From the NCBI GenBank assembly GCA_033725935.1, contig MU867127.1:62001-126000 (forward strand): a DNA stretch of 64,000 nucleotides, given 5' to 3'. Positions 45,041 to 56,978 of this stretch are shown here, piece by piece. This DNA is from Cladorrhinum sp. PSN259 (Eukaryota > Ascomycota > Sordariomycetes > Sordariales > Podosporaceae). The position numbers and the translations under genes were made by a program. Numbering within the stretch: position 1 is the stretch's first letter; each line of letters begins with the position of its first letter. Under the pieces are notes generated by a model. The model was not told the origin of the DNA and did not search any database. It saw only the letters and a list, made by a program, of their open reading frames with translations.

Positions 45041-48000
45041 TTATTGAACAACCTGTTTTCCAGCAATTAGCCCAATGTCCTAGACTTAAAACACCGAGGA
45101 ACAAAAAGCCATTACTCAAAACTTAAGGATCATGAAGATGATGTTTTTATGCACTCACCTTCTCCCTCAACGTCCCCATCCACTGCTGATAACTCATACC
45201 CTGATCCGCCCTGTCCTCAACCAGCAGTGTCTGAGCCCAAAGCTTCAAGCTAGGCTCACCATCCTCCCTGACAATATACAAGCTGGGAACAATGATGCTT
45301 CCAACACCCTTGGACTTGTGATCCCGGCTCTTGGCAATAACTGCCCGTACACGCTCATTAAAGTCGTTATCCAACTCGGGAAGAGTTCCCTTGCCAACCT
45401 TGAGCTGCGTCCTGTCGGCGATACCGAAAACATCGACAAGCAGCTGGGGAACAGCATCCCTGCCAACCCAAAGGAACTGAGTCTGGCCGTCATCGATAAG
45501 GTAAAGACCATATGGTACAAATCTCTCAGATGAAAGGTTGAGGGGGGGCGGGAGCACGATCTGGCTCGTCTCAGGATCAGGAATACCGGCGTTATCAGGC
45601 ATATCATGCAGAGAGTAAAGTCTGGGGTAGATATACTGCATCAAAAGGGGCAATGGCAGCGTCGAAAGTTGACAGAGAGCTGCAGATCTCAAGTCCGAGG
45701 GGATCTGAGCTGACTTTCTCAAACCGACATGCTTGGTCAAGCCCAAGAACAGAGCTGGAAGGCCACGCAAGTTGGAAGGGAATTGAAGACCGCCGCCCAT
45801 GCTCCCGCCAGCAAGCTCCTTCTTGAATGTCTGCAGAAGCTCGGTAACCTTGTACTGCAAGCCATCCCGAGCCGACTCCAGACCATTGCCAAGTGCCTTT
45901 TCGACAGCCTTGTGAGTGAAGTACGTGGTAATAGCAGCCTGATCAGCCGAGGCGTACACATCGGCAAGGGTAGTCGTGGTAGGAAGAGCAAGAGTCATGA
46001 CGCGAATCCTGCGCTCGCCATTGCAAGTAGTGTGCAAAACGGCCGTCTGCATGCAAACAACGTTCTTGGTGAGGTTCTCGTCGAGGGCCACCTCAACAAC
46101 GTAGCACTGGTCGCGCGGGAAGGCTGGGAAAGCGCACAAGTCAGAGCTTCGGTTGAAAAAGTTGCCGTAGAATGTGCTCATTCGCAGCCCAGTGGTGGCG
46201 CGGACACGGAGGACCGCCTCGAGACCAATTTCTGAAGACAGGTAATCGCTGAACTCGGATGCGAACTTGATGGCATCCTCAGCTCTGCCGGCGTTCCAAC
46301 CTGGGTAAAACCAGGTCTGACCACCAGTGTATCTCGGCAAGTTGCTAAGAGATGCCACATCCTGATACTGAGAGGAAAACAAAAACATGTCGATAGAGAC
46401 CTGGTTCTTGGAGCATTCCACCGCAAAGCTCTTGTAGAAGCTGCTCGCTGTCTGAAGCAGACCGCTCTCCTTAGAAGTGCCGAGCAGCTTCTTGTCTTCT
46501 CTCATCTCAAGCTTTCCGTAGCCAACGTTGGGCAGGGAAGCGCTAAGAACAACAATCTTGCCGCCCAGAGGCGAGATAAGCTTGTGACCAGCTCTGAGAG
46601 CAGAGCCCATGCAAGAGCCGTTGTTGGTGTTGTTAACAAACATGTTGGGAAGCTTGGTGAGGAAGTTCTCGATGCTCTGGCGTGATTCGGTCAACGGAAC
46701 CAGAAGATCCTGAGGAACAGGAAGGAAAGGCTCATCCAAGTCGCTGATAACAAGCATGCTCGTTTCCCCATTTTCATCAGTGTCCTTGGGCACTGAGAAG
46801 TAATGCAGGCTCGAGTCGACAGCAATAAAGCCGAGGCGAGTCCTCCGGTCAGCATTCGGTATCCTGTTAAGACTATCAAGAATGGTCCGGGCACTCGTGG
46901 CGAGGAGGCCGGTCGAAACAGCGGCATAGCTGACATCGAAAAGGAAGAGGTAGACGAGCGGCTGAGGTGGGCGCACCATATACTCCTGCGGGGCAACAAA
47001 CTCGACAACAGCGTGGTTCAACTCATGTCGTTGCCACCGGTCGACGCTCTTTTGGGCAGCAGCATCCCAATCAAATGCCTGTGGAACGTCGTTCGTAAGG
47101 TTGCACATATTGCAGCGCCATCGGTGGCCGTGGTCCAAAAATGTGACAAACGGGTTGATATAGGATCTGCATCTTCGGCAACGTGAAATAACCTGATCCT
47201 GAACAACAGGTACGGGATCGTCGAGATCGTGTAGAGCGCCGTATGGCTGGATCACGAGCGCAAAGGGTAGCTTGCTCTTCTTGAGCAGCGAATGTGTGGT
47301 AGGAACGGCGTTGAGAGTCGAGCGCACATATTTGGGGAGGCAGTTGGCGTCTGGAGAGGGTGTAACGCTGCTCTGCTCAGGGTCAGTATATTTATATAAC
47401 TTCCTAGAGCTCAGAATCACTCACGTTGGGCGGGAGAATAATGGGCGGGGGAGGGAGATCGAGCTCAGAAACATTGAATGGTTGGTTGAGGAGATCGGTT
47501 GGGTAGAGCTGGTTCAAGGGGCCAACTCTCGCCTGCGGAGGAAGTTGCTGAGGTTGCTGCTGTGGCACTCCTGCAGGCTGGCCTCCAAGATTCATTGACT
47601 GAAATCCGGCAGTCATGCCGCCGACACCGCCGGGGACCGGGGCGGCTCCGGGGGCTGGATAGTAAGGCTCCGGCGCCTGGTAGCCACCGACGGCGGGTTG
47701 CTGTCCATATGCTGGCTGCTGGGGCGCGCCGTAAATGCCTTGCTGGGCGACATCTGGCTGGGCGGGATATCCAGTAGCTCCATATCCTGGTGTTGTGGGC
47801 GCAGGGACTCCATAGGGAGCTGGCGCGGGAACCTGGCCACCTACGGCAGCATTACCTCCCACACCAATCTCGAAGGCGTTGGCCGCATATTGTCTCTTCT
47901 TTTTCCTTCCGTGATCGGCGCCCTGGTGTGCGCCGGCAGCAGCTGGGTCGACAGCATCCTGGGCAGGGTCTTCGTAAGACTGGTCGGGGTATGGAGGCTG

Positions 48001-48051
48001 TTGCTGTCCCTCAACGGGGTACTGGCCGTAACCGTCGATAGGGGCCGACAT
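45041..48051 (-). CDS. SEC24: COPII coat cargo adaptor Sec24
   Basis: Three exons, in transcript order: 48051-47425, 47372-45159 and 45052-45041. They encode 950 residues. Sec24 pairs with Sec23 and selects cargo for ER-exit vesicles. The Pro/Gln/Gly-rich N-terminus (about 1-205) is disordered. It is followed by the zinc-finger domain with Cys pairs CRRC (about 274-277) and CNMC (about 296-299), the trunk domain (VYLFLFDVSYAAVSTGLLAT, GSALRAGHKLISPLGGKIVV), the helical and gelsolin-like domains (FVPYGLYLIDDGQTQFLWVG), and the end DQGMSYQQWMGTLREKV. A GTGAGT donor lies immediately after REK (45158 leftward). A GCTAAT branch and CAG acceptor lead to a last coding exon of only 12 nt (Val-Val-Gln-stop). 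Without this splice the protein ends KVSA. The start of exon 2 could shift by one codon (QSS versus SS). Confidence 0.92.
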
Positions 48052-49268
48052 TCTGGGAGTTGGCGGCTATTGATGATTCCGGTGGTGCAAGCTTCGATCT
48101 CGTGTGAAATTGGGGGGTTTTATGACGGCTTGCGCAGTCGACACGCAGCCAGAAACCTGGTGGAAAATGGCGACCTGGCAAGATGCGGCGGGATGTGTGT
48201 GTAGGTGTATTAGGACGTCAGTTGTTGGTGAGGTGCGGTGGCTTCAGGTGGTGCAGTGGATCTGAGCTTCCAATAGGTGGTTTCCCAATCCAGGGTTAAA
48301 GCAGGGAGCTGAGCTGTTGTCAGGCTGGCTTAACCACATTTGGCGGCGGGGGACAAACTGGCCTCAAGAACCGGGCACGAACCACATGGAGGAAAAACAC
48401 AGAGCCGACTTTCGCACTGTTACCTGGTAGGCAGGGACAATGCCAAGGAATGCTTCCATGTTAAGAACACTGTGTTGTAAATCTCAAGGGTTATGTATGG
48501 GTAATTATTCCGCCTCTGCCCACATCATAGATCCATAGACAATTGCATTTTTGGTAACCAGAAATTCATATTTAGCCTCTCAGATGTGATGCCAGATACC
48601 TGGGAAACGAATGAACTGACTTGCATGAGCATCACTCACTTCAAATAAGTTCCCCTCCATGTGACGCATCCCCCCATTTGAGTTGACTTTGCGATGTGCA
48701 TATACTCGATAATTGCATGCTCTCTTGGTGGGGTTATCTTTAGGTACGTACCCACAAAGTAGATCTGAGCCCCACCACCGGCGTCATCCTCCCGCATGTT
48801 CGAGCTCGCGCTAACAGTTCTTGGAGAAGAACAAGCCGGGAAACGGCACGCATTGCGTGTGCTCTTTTGCCCTCTGCCACTGACACTGCGCACCCGCTGA
48901 TATTAGACAAGCTTTTTGGCAGATTGAAGATGGATGCTCTGAGGCTTGGGGGTTTCTTGAAGCCGGGATGACCTTTGGAGGCCTGAGTGACTGCATTGCA
49001 TGTGGTCTGCTGTTCTGCAGCCATAAAATATTTGTTTTCCATTTCCAGTTTGGAACTTTTGCCCATTATACAACTCCATTCACCAACCAACAAACATTTA
49101 CTAGATCGAGATCTTTGCCGCATCGCAGCTACGATTTTCTTAGCGCCGCATCTTCAACGGGGGGTTTTCTAAACCTCTAACAATCGGCATCGTAAACATA
49201 TTACTTCTACAGTTCCCGTATATATCACCGCACACACACACACATACACACACACGCACCCTCATATT
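48052..49268. promoter_or_regulatory. Divergent region between SEC24 and the small membrane protein gene
   Basis: No gene recognised in 1.2 kb. It contains a (CA)n microsatellite at about 49230-49257 immediately before the rightward start codon, and a GT/GC-rich leader for SEC24. Confidence 0.5.
49230..49257. repeat. (CA)n microsatellite
   Basis: About 14 CA units with single-base interruptions, in the presumed 5' UTR or promoter 12-40 bp upstream of the small membrane protein start codon. Confidence 0.85.
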
Positions 49269-49750
49269 ATGGCTTGGGGAAAGAGTAAACCCGTTGCGCC
49301 ACCACGATCCCTCGTAGGGTTTGTCATTTACGAACCTCTCAAATGATGCAATTCACATCGACTAACATTATTCGCAACAGGCAACTTTTCCCATTAATCA
49401 TCACATTCACATTCCTGGGAGTCGCAGCGTGGGTGGGCTACCAAATTTACGTTTCTCTGGCCAAGATCAAGGAGCAAGCAGAGAAGCAAATGGGCGACAA
49501 GAACCTTCACTTCACCAAAGACGGCCTGCGAGTCAACGTGAAGGAGGTCAGGACCGAGTCCTACGTCGACTCAACGCAGAGCTGGTTCGTGAAGGCGTGG
49601 AATCTCAGTGGAAATCAGCCCGATACCAACAAGCGGAAGAGGTTGGTTCACATCTCTCCGTTTTCTCCATAGCGACAGTGGCTGACTTGGCTTGGTTGTC
49701 ATCATAGGAATGTTCTCACAAAACACAGAAGTCCAGAGATTACAAAATGA
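49269..49750 (+). CDS. Small single-pass membrane protein, conserved-looking, function unknown
   Basis: Three exons are proposed: 49269-49318, 49381-49641 and 49708-49750, giving 117 residues. The N-terminus MAWGKSKPVAPPRSLVGQ is followed by one hydrophobic helix (FPLIITFTFLGVAAWVGYQI) and an amphipathic charged segment (AKIKEQAEKQMGDKNLHFTK). Next comes the conserved-looking block KDGLRVNVKEVRTESYVDST and QSWFVKAWNLS. The first intron (donor GTTTGT, ACTAAC branch) is forced by phase. The second intron (donor GTTGGT, CTGAC branch, TAG acceptor) is optional: retaining it ends the protein at 49672 with 113 residues. One basic N-terminus plus one helix is compatible with a mitochondrial inner-membrane assembly factor, but I do not recognise the family. 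Confidence 0.65.
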
Positions 49751-50209
49751 TTTTCTTCTGAGCATAAGTAGTTATTTTTCGGAGTTGGCCGAGGGAAGTC
49801 GCACAAGTATGCGGCGTTTCTAGCGTTTGGAGTGATTGCTTGAAGGGGGATCACATTGGAAGACCCTGTACAGCATCTTCAGGGTGTCACCTGCACAACC
49901 ATGGGCGTGCCAGTGTCACCGAAAGTCCCGGCAGTTGTTTAGCGCAAAGACAAGGAACTATGGTCTGCATCAGAGCCCAGCCGATGGGTTTATATTCTTT
50001 CAATGTTGATTTCGCCTCAAATAATTCAAACTGACATAGTATTACAAACAATAAGTGGTGATAGGAAAAGTGCCCTCCTGGGTATCCAATAGGAAACAAA
50101 AAAAAGTTCCACGGGCCGATAAAACGAACCAACCCAGAATCCAGTAGAAAACGAAACATCCTATCCCTTACATGTCCCGCGGTCAGTTGAAGCAAGTAAA
50201 AACTCCCTT
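49751..50209. other. Convergent 3' spacer
   Basis: 459 bp between the small membrane protein gene and the Zn2Cys6 regulator gene. No gene seen; presumably both 3' UTRs. Confidence 0.5.
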
Positions 50210-52424
50210 TCAGACAACCAACATCTTCGCAGCAGCAATCCTAACGTCCTCCCCTTCCTCCTCCTTGGCACCCTTAGCAGCCTTCTTTAGTAACTCAGCC
50301 CTGCCCTGCTCAATCTGCTCCCTTTCCATAACTTCCCTCTGCTGAAGCGGATTCAAGTTATACCCATTTAACAATGGCGGTCCATCCCTCGCAGAGCCCA
50401 ACAGCCTCGCGAAATCGTGGGCCATTGGGTATGGTTTCGCCAGTAGTCCGTCCCTCCTTATAAGCATGGAGGGTACCCTCACATGCAACTGCGCCAAGAT
50501 GTGCGAGTATCGTATTCCCAGCTCGTCTCCTATGTATCTTAGTCTTCCAATGATGTATTGTCTTTCTGTTTCATGTCAGCCACTTTTCAGTCTCTGTACA
50601 GTCTTTCACCAGTTCCATGCCACAAGGAAGAAGACAGAAAGGGAGGAATGAGCAACTCACGAGCATCAGTAGCATAATCCTGTCCCATAGCACAACACAG
50701 CGGCCAGCTCAGGAATAACCCGCCCAATCCCTTTGTTGTCGTTCCTCCTCCTCCTCCTCCCATACCAATACCTATTCCCTCACCACCACCACCACCACCA
50801 CATTCGTATCCCACACTTTTACTCATACTCCTACCCATTCCCCCTTTATTCTTATCCTGATACCTCAAATGCCACCCAAAATGGAACCCAACACTGCCCA
50901 GCACGTCCGCAATCACCTCACCACAGACCCTACTCGCAACGCCGTACTCAACCGTAGTCCTGTAATCCATGGGACTAACGCACCAAGCCGCGCAGCGCAC
51001 AATCAAACTCTGCAACACCAGCCTCGTCGTCCTTGCCAAATTCGTGACGCTTGCTATCCATATATCCGGATACACATCCACGCGGCCGGGGAAAACCTCC
51101 ATTCGAGCGTAGTCTACCGAGGAAGAAGCAGAGGAGGTGGGGGAGGGTATGTAGCACAGCGTGCTATGTTTCCATCCCTCCGGGAGAGTAGAGAACCAAT
51201 GGGCCATCTCAGAGTCCAACTCCTGGGCGCGAAGCAGTAAAGAGCGGATGTGGGTTGAGGAAGGCGGCGGGGAGCACGACATTGTGGCAACTATTTCGTA
51301 GCGAAGTTGGGCTGTCAAGAGATTCAAACGCTGGCAGGCTGCCGCGGTGGGATCGTATGTTGCCGAGGGGGGAGTCCACCAGTCTACGCCCATGGGAGGC
51401 GGGGAGGATGAGGTCAGGGTTTGTATTATCTTTTTTACTCGCAACGCGAACTCACAATTAGTTTATCATGGAAGGAAAAATGGGGGAGAAAACCCAAACA
51501 TACAAGTTGAGTTCGTACAGCTATGAATAACTGTAGTCCAGTCTTGGTCTTTAGTTGCTTCCTACCGCGAGCTTTGACGATCTGTATCGCCCCCTCGATG
51601 TGTGATCCCCAGGCACAGCCATTGGGCTGCTTGGCTGTTATGTTCTCAAACATGCTGAGGAGAAGGACAGCGGCTAGGACAGAGTCTTCGGTGCATTGTT
51701 GGGGATCACGGAGGGCGGCTTGTGTTGATCGAAGTGCCTTCATGTATTCAATGGAGGCCATGCGGAGGGGATCTTCTCCGCTGCCGCTGGGGACTCTTGT
51801 GCCGAGGGAGGCGAGGGCACAGGCGTTGAAGGCGTATTGGAGGTGTTGGCCATCGAATTGGGGTGATACGGGGGAGGCTGAAGTTTGGTTCTGGTTTAGT
51901 AAAGGGATGAGAAAGTCCATGAATCCTCGGGCTGGGTGTTCTTCTTGACGGGGGACGAGAACAAAGTTGGAGATGAAGTGACAGGTTGCCAGTTCTTTCG
52001 TTGGTATATTCAAGGAAGTGGGGATCAAGGCCATGGAGCTTGTTGATGATGCTGGCGAGGGAATAAGCTGGTCATTTCTTGCGATTTTGCTGCCAGGTGG
52101 TGTCGATGATGGTGTTGGTAGTTTTGATGGGTTTGACTTTGAGGCTTTGTCCTTTGCTTTCCTAGTACTGTTGCTGCTGGCCTTGAGTGCCCTCCTCTCG
52201 GCGGCACGATTCTCATTCCGTAGCAAGAGGTCGAACTCATCCCTATATCCTGGACACTGCCGGCGTGCTTTAGCACATTGGTTGCATGTGGGCTTCGTCT
52301 CATCGCACTAATTCCCGTCATCAGCATCTCTTTCCCATCATCAGAGCTAATTTTGGAAACATACCTTGATCCTCCTCGTCCTACACATCTGACACCCCTT
52401 GGAAGGTTTACCGCAGTACACCAT
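50210..52424 (-). CDS. Zn2Cys6 (GAL4-type) fungal transcription factor
   Basis: Four exons, in transcript order: 52424-52365, 52307-51504, 51450-50661 and 50565-50210. They encode 669 residues. The binuclear zinc cluster at residues 10-38 is split by the first intron: KGCQMCRTRRIKCDETKPTC then NQCAKARRQC, so it has all six cysteines with the usual basic loop. A Lys/Ser/Pro-rich linker (about 50-110) leads to the regulatory middle-homology region of the fungal_trans_2 type (GFMDFLIPLLNQ, AFNACALASLGTRV, AALRDPQQCTEDSVLAAVLL, WGSHIEGAIQIVKARG). A Gly-rich insertion with poly-Gly runs occurs at about 545-580, and the last 40 residues are Glu/Lys-rich. Target genes cannot be inferred, and no biosynthetic cluster lies alongside. 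Confidence 0.9.
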
Positions 52425-52938
52425 CTTTTCTTTTTCTGGTTAATCTGGCCAGGTACTCTTTCCAGCCGGGTAGCTCGTATGAAATCCAGGTCACAGTTGC
52501 GAGAAAAAGGGATGGATCCGCCCGCTTCTTCCCTTGACGATCATAGATCTGCGAAACCCTTTAAGAAGCAACAAACCTAAATAACATAAAAGACCCCTAT
52601 GACGAACGAACCTCAGGAGGGGTCAACAACACACTTTCGTCTTGCTTCCCCGGTGTGCATCTGCCGGCATGAAACGTTTGACACAACGCTTGGCTGCAGA
52701 TCCAGGACACTTCTTCAAAACACGCGTTTAAAGTCTCGAGTCGAGTATGGAAACCTGCGCTCAGTCCCCTGCCTCCTTCCTGCTCCTGCTCCTGCTTGTC
52801 CGCCACAAGGAATTCGATGATGTAAGATCGTTTGTTAGTTAGTCCCCTTAGTCACCTATTTGAAATATCAAAGTATGGGGGAGGCGCAAGTATTAATAAT
52901 CCGCTTTATATCCGTCCCTGTAGTCCGGGGGTGGTCGA

Positions 52939-52969
<31 letters not shown>

Positions 52970-53786
52970 ATGTGCAAGAGTACAAGTTTTGTGGATGCAA
53001 CGTGACGACCCCTTTTTTGCTCCCCTTGGGTATTACTTATCCTAGACCACAGCATTAGCGATTTGTTCCAAAATGTAGAATAAAAAAAGAAAACAAAAAA
53101 TGGTTTGTATTATTATCAAAACATAAAACAGTTTCTTCTCCGTACCAACACCGTGTCGATCATTCATCATCCACCCTTAACCCGCCTCAAAGATTGCTTG
53201 GCGCCTACGCGGGGTTCACACACACCAATAAACTTTGTCTCTATTCTTAGGCAGGGGGGCCAGGACTGTTCTTACCGTTGCCGAGGTTCTCATAAACCAC
53301 TCGAGGCACTGTGTCATCGCCGCGCCGTCGAGTTACTCGCGGATGTTCTTGATAAGAAAATTAATATAACGATTGAGCACTTGTCGGTGTGTATGTTTAC
53401 CTCTTCCCTGCCAGCCGCTCGCCTCTTCTCCCAGTTTGAACTAGCTCGCCAACCCGGAAACAACAACACCCGAAACAGAATGAACCTGGTCAGGCGAGAA
53501 GTCCGAGCGAACCCTATTTATATGAAAAGCCATCAGGTAATTCAGATGAAGCTGACGCTCGTTCTGATACTTGTCGCTTCTGCTCTAATGTTCTGATTTC
53601 TGCTTCAATTTTTTTGCCTTGCTCCAAGCTTTGCTCTTTCGGAACTATTGATACACCTTGCCTGCCCTGCCTGCCTTTGGCCCCGCCAAAATGTCATATC
53701 CATACATGTACATATTCATTCAAGTAATTGCGCCAGTCATTCTTTTCGTCACCAAAAACAAAAGCAACTGCATGTCCTGCTGCCCC
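52425..53786. other. Zn2Cys6 gene upstream region and AAA ATPase 3' side
   Basis: No supported gene in 1.36 kb. A GCT trinucleotide repeat lies at 52941-52969. A 163-codon open frame at 53105-53596 (+) lacks an early ATG and coding bias. One TACATGTACA palindrome is at 53703-53712. Confidence 0.5.
52941..52969. repeat. GCT/CTG trinucleotide repeat
   Basis: Nine to ten uninterrupted TGC units in non-coding sequence upstream of the Zn2Cys6 regulator gene. Confidence 0.85.
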
Positions 53787-56410
53787 TTAACCACCACGCT
53801 CCCCAAACTCCCTAGCCCAGTCTTCATACTCCTTCAGCCCAGCCTGGCTGACACTGGGCCTAATGGTCGTAAGACTAGCCTCGAAGTCCTTGAGCTCAAT
53901 CGGCCGTATCTGGTCCATAGTCATTTGCAGTAATGCCTCACCCAGAGACCTCAGTGGTCCCATCGCCGCGTCTTTGGCTAGGGCCGTGATATCTGACCCC
54001 GAGAAACCTGGAATCATGGTCAGTAAAAACAAACAATCACTAGTTGAGAAACAGAAGAGGGGGGAAAAAACTCACCATCGGTCATCCCAACCAACTTCTC
54101 AATATCCTCCTCTCCAAGACTATGTCTCTGCTCCTTCAACAGTGTCTCCAACTGCACCTTCCTGGTCTCCGCCTCTGGGAGCGGAATATACTGCCGTCGC
54201 ACAAACCTCCTCCTCGCAGCCTCATCAATTGCCCAAGGCAAATTAGTAGCAGCCAGCACAAGAACCCTATTCGCGTCCCCCCTTTCCTTTTCCTTCTCCC
54301 CCGTAACCTCCCTCCCTGCCGCTGCCCTCTGTAAATCACTCCACTGAATCAAAAACTCTGTCTTGATTCTCCTAGTAGCTTCGTGCTCTCCAGATCCAGA
54401 TCTTTGAGAAAGCAAGGAATCAATCTCATCCACAAAGATAATACTCGGCGCCAGCACTTTGGCCAGCGCAAACAATGCCCGAACGAGCTTTTCCGACTCA
54501 CCAAGGTATTTACTCGTCAAACTACTCGCAGAGATGGAGAAGAACGTCGACTTGCTCTCTGTGGCAACAGCCCGCGCGAGCATAGTCTTTCCCGTGCCTG
54601 GCGGGCCGAACAGTAACATACCCCTCGCCGGTTCGCGTAACCCCATGAATAAGTCTGGCCTCAAAAAAGGGTAGACCACCGTCTCCCGCAGCGCATTCTT
54701 GGCTATCTCTAGACCAGCAATATCGTTCCAGTGCACTTCATCACCTTGCACCACAATCTCATTCAGAATTTGCTTAGCAGCATGTTCATCAACACCAGGA
54801 GGCAATTTCTTGAGAATAGCTGCCTTCCGCTTTTTCCACGACTGAGCAGCTTTAGTCTTCTCATCTTTTTCATCCTCTGAACTTTCAGACGTCTGAATGA
54901 TTGAGTCAACAATTAATGAAGCCTCTCTCTGGCGTTCACTCTTTGGCTTATTGTTATTTCTGTGCCGCCTCCTCGCGGGGGTCTCAAATGAGGAAGAGGA
55001 GCTATCAGAGCTAGTTGGGGATGGAGGAGCCTTTGCACTCTGACTTGCTCTCCTTGTACTGCCCCCTCCACCTGGTGTCGGGCCAGTTGAAGTCCGTTTG
55101 GTAGACCGCGTAGGAGTGGACTTGTCCTTGGTGATGGACAACACCCGAGTTCCGCCAGATCGGCGGCTGGCCATGGCTGAATCTGACGAAGTACGTCCCG
55201 CAAATAGCCTCTCTGCTGTTCCCTCAGATAAACCCTTGTCGAAGGCTGCTGCATCTCTTTGCTGTCTCGGCCGTGGAGTCTGCGGGGCAGTGGTAGGCGG
55301 TGCTGTCCTAAGTCTGCTGATCCCTTCTCTTTCTGGAGAGCGTCGCTCTGAGCTGTCTCTGTCCCTGAGAGCGAGAGAATTCAAAGCCGTTGATGCTGCA
55401 CTAATCGAAATAGACGTGGATCGAGGAAAAGGGAACTCGGCAGATCGCCTGTTTTTGATGGTATCTATACCAGACCCTTTATCCTGTTCTTTGGTTGGAC
55501 TCCGTGTGCGAGGAGTGACTAATCTCCTCGAGTGGCTATCCCATTGTCGTTGCCCGGACTCAAAGCTCCTGCGCGGCGGGTCCGAGGTACTTGGTGAGTT
55601 TGAAAGGGGGCGTGCCAGGCTGGGGCTGCTTCCAGAGTCTGCTTGATCTCGATGACCAAGTGCGTTCCATGCTAGGGATGCAGCTTTGCTGCCAGGACCA
55701 TCCGATTTTGGAGGTTGACGCCGTAACGTTGTCTTGGAAATCTTGTCTCTGTTGCCCGTCCGTAGTGTTGTACGCATGGTATGCCGCTCTGGGCTCGATG
55801 CTCTTGAGGGTTTCTTATCTGGTGATGGGATCGAAGGAAGAGGAACAGGTTTTCTTGCAGGTAAAGGTGGTGGAACATCACTGGCTGGCGGCACTGGCTC
55901 CTTCGGCACGGCCTCATTTGATGACTGTGTACGCCTTTGACTGGAAAGTCTCCTCAGTACGCTGGGTCGTGAGAGGTCCGTATATGTGGCCGCCGGTATA
56001 GTGCCATTCCCAATCCACCCTCTTTCCTGTTCTTGCTGCCCAGACACATCCTGAGAATCCGAGGATGACTTGCTCGGCCTGTTACCGGACGAGGACGAGT
56101 CATGTTTGGGAGCTTCGAGACGAGAGAGCCGAAGTGCCTCGAGGAGATCTATTCGTTCCTTACACTGCAACTCCAACTGCCGCAGGCTATCAACGAGTGT
56201 CTTTTCGGATTCGGATCGAGGGGCGAAGTTTGGGAGGACTCTGTTGACATTAGGATCGTAGATCTGTTCGAGGGCACGTTTCCAACATCGCATTGCCTCA
56301 TCCTCGTTTCCCTGGCCCTCGTAATAGACGGCAGTCGAACATGTTAAATAGCTTTCATCGTATGTCTTTTGCAGGATGGACACGGCTGTCGCAGTCCTAT
56401 TGCCAAACAT
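53787..56410 (-). CDS. MIT-domain AAA ATPase of the Vps4/spastin/fidgetin (meiotic) clade
   Basis: Two exons, 56410-54076 and 54007-53787, give 851 residues. The N-terminus (MFGNRTATAVSILQKTYDES, YYEGQGNEDEAMRCWKRALE) resembles a MIT-type helical hairpin. A long Ser/Pro/Arg-rich disordered region (about 130-500) follows. The AAA domain begins near VHWNDIAGLEIAKNALRETV. Walker A is GPPGTGKT (about residue 580), Walker B is IIFVDEIDSLL, sensor 1 is VLVLAATNLPWAIDEAARRR, and the second-region arginine is in RRFVRRQYIPLP. The C-terminal GFSGSDITALAKDAAMGPLR and a terminal Vps4-like helix are in exon 2. Fungal relatives are yeast Sap1 and Yta6; clade members remodel ESCRT-III or sever microtubules. 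An upstream in-frame extension of 37 codons exists but lacks an ATG in good context, so MFGNRT is preferred. Confidence 0.88.
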
Positions 56411-56978
56411 GGTGGTGTTGTTGGGTGATGGTAAACATCCCGTCGTGGGTGGCGGGACCAAGCGTAATAAGGTAGGCCAGGTCTGGGGATACCAACACTT
56501 CAAGTGTATTTGTTTAGGCACGAGCCATGAATTCGATCGAACTATTCTTCGATTTCAACCTAAGGTGGATAGAAAAACGGTTGCGTGAGCAGCGCGGCAG
56601 CAATGAAGCTGGTTGGGGAGTCCGCAAGGTTGAATAAGTGGAGGTTGCAAGGCCGTGCTTGCAGTGGGCTGCAGTGGATTGGAGCTTGTCGATAGCAGCG
56701 CCCGACCGGGGGACAGGGATTGCTTACGGCCCCGTAAGGCTGGCGTGTCTCGCAGTGCTTGCTTTCTGTGATCTTCAGCGCAGGCGGGGTAGTGACGTCG
56801 TGTGTCTCTTCCCCGCCATTGGTTCTATTGAGCGATGTTGTGTGCCCCGCAATGTATTTTGGCAGGTCTTGGAAGTCTTCTGGTTGTTACAACATATGAA
56901 ACCAGAAAGTACCTGCAGAAAGGTACCTACCAACAACAATTGCCGGCTTTTCTAGGATTGATTATATCTAGGTTTTAT
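56411..56978. promoter_or_regulatory. AAA ATPase promoter and COG6 3' flank
   Basis: No gene seen in 568 bp. The left half is the leader of the leftward AAA ATPase gene and the right part the 3' UTR of COG6. Confidence 0.5.

Noticed and set aside
53105..53596. 163-codon + strand frame in intergenic DNA
   Set aside because: It begins at a non-ATG codon, shows no domain, no codon bias and no splice context; it is a chance open frame.
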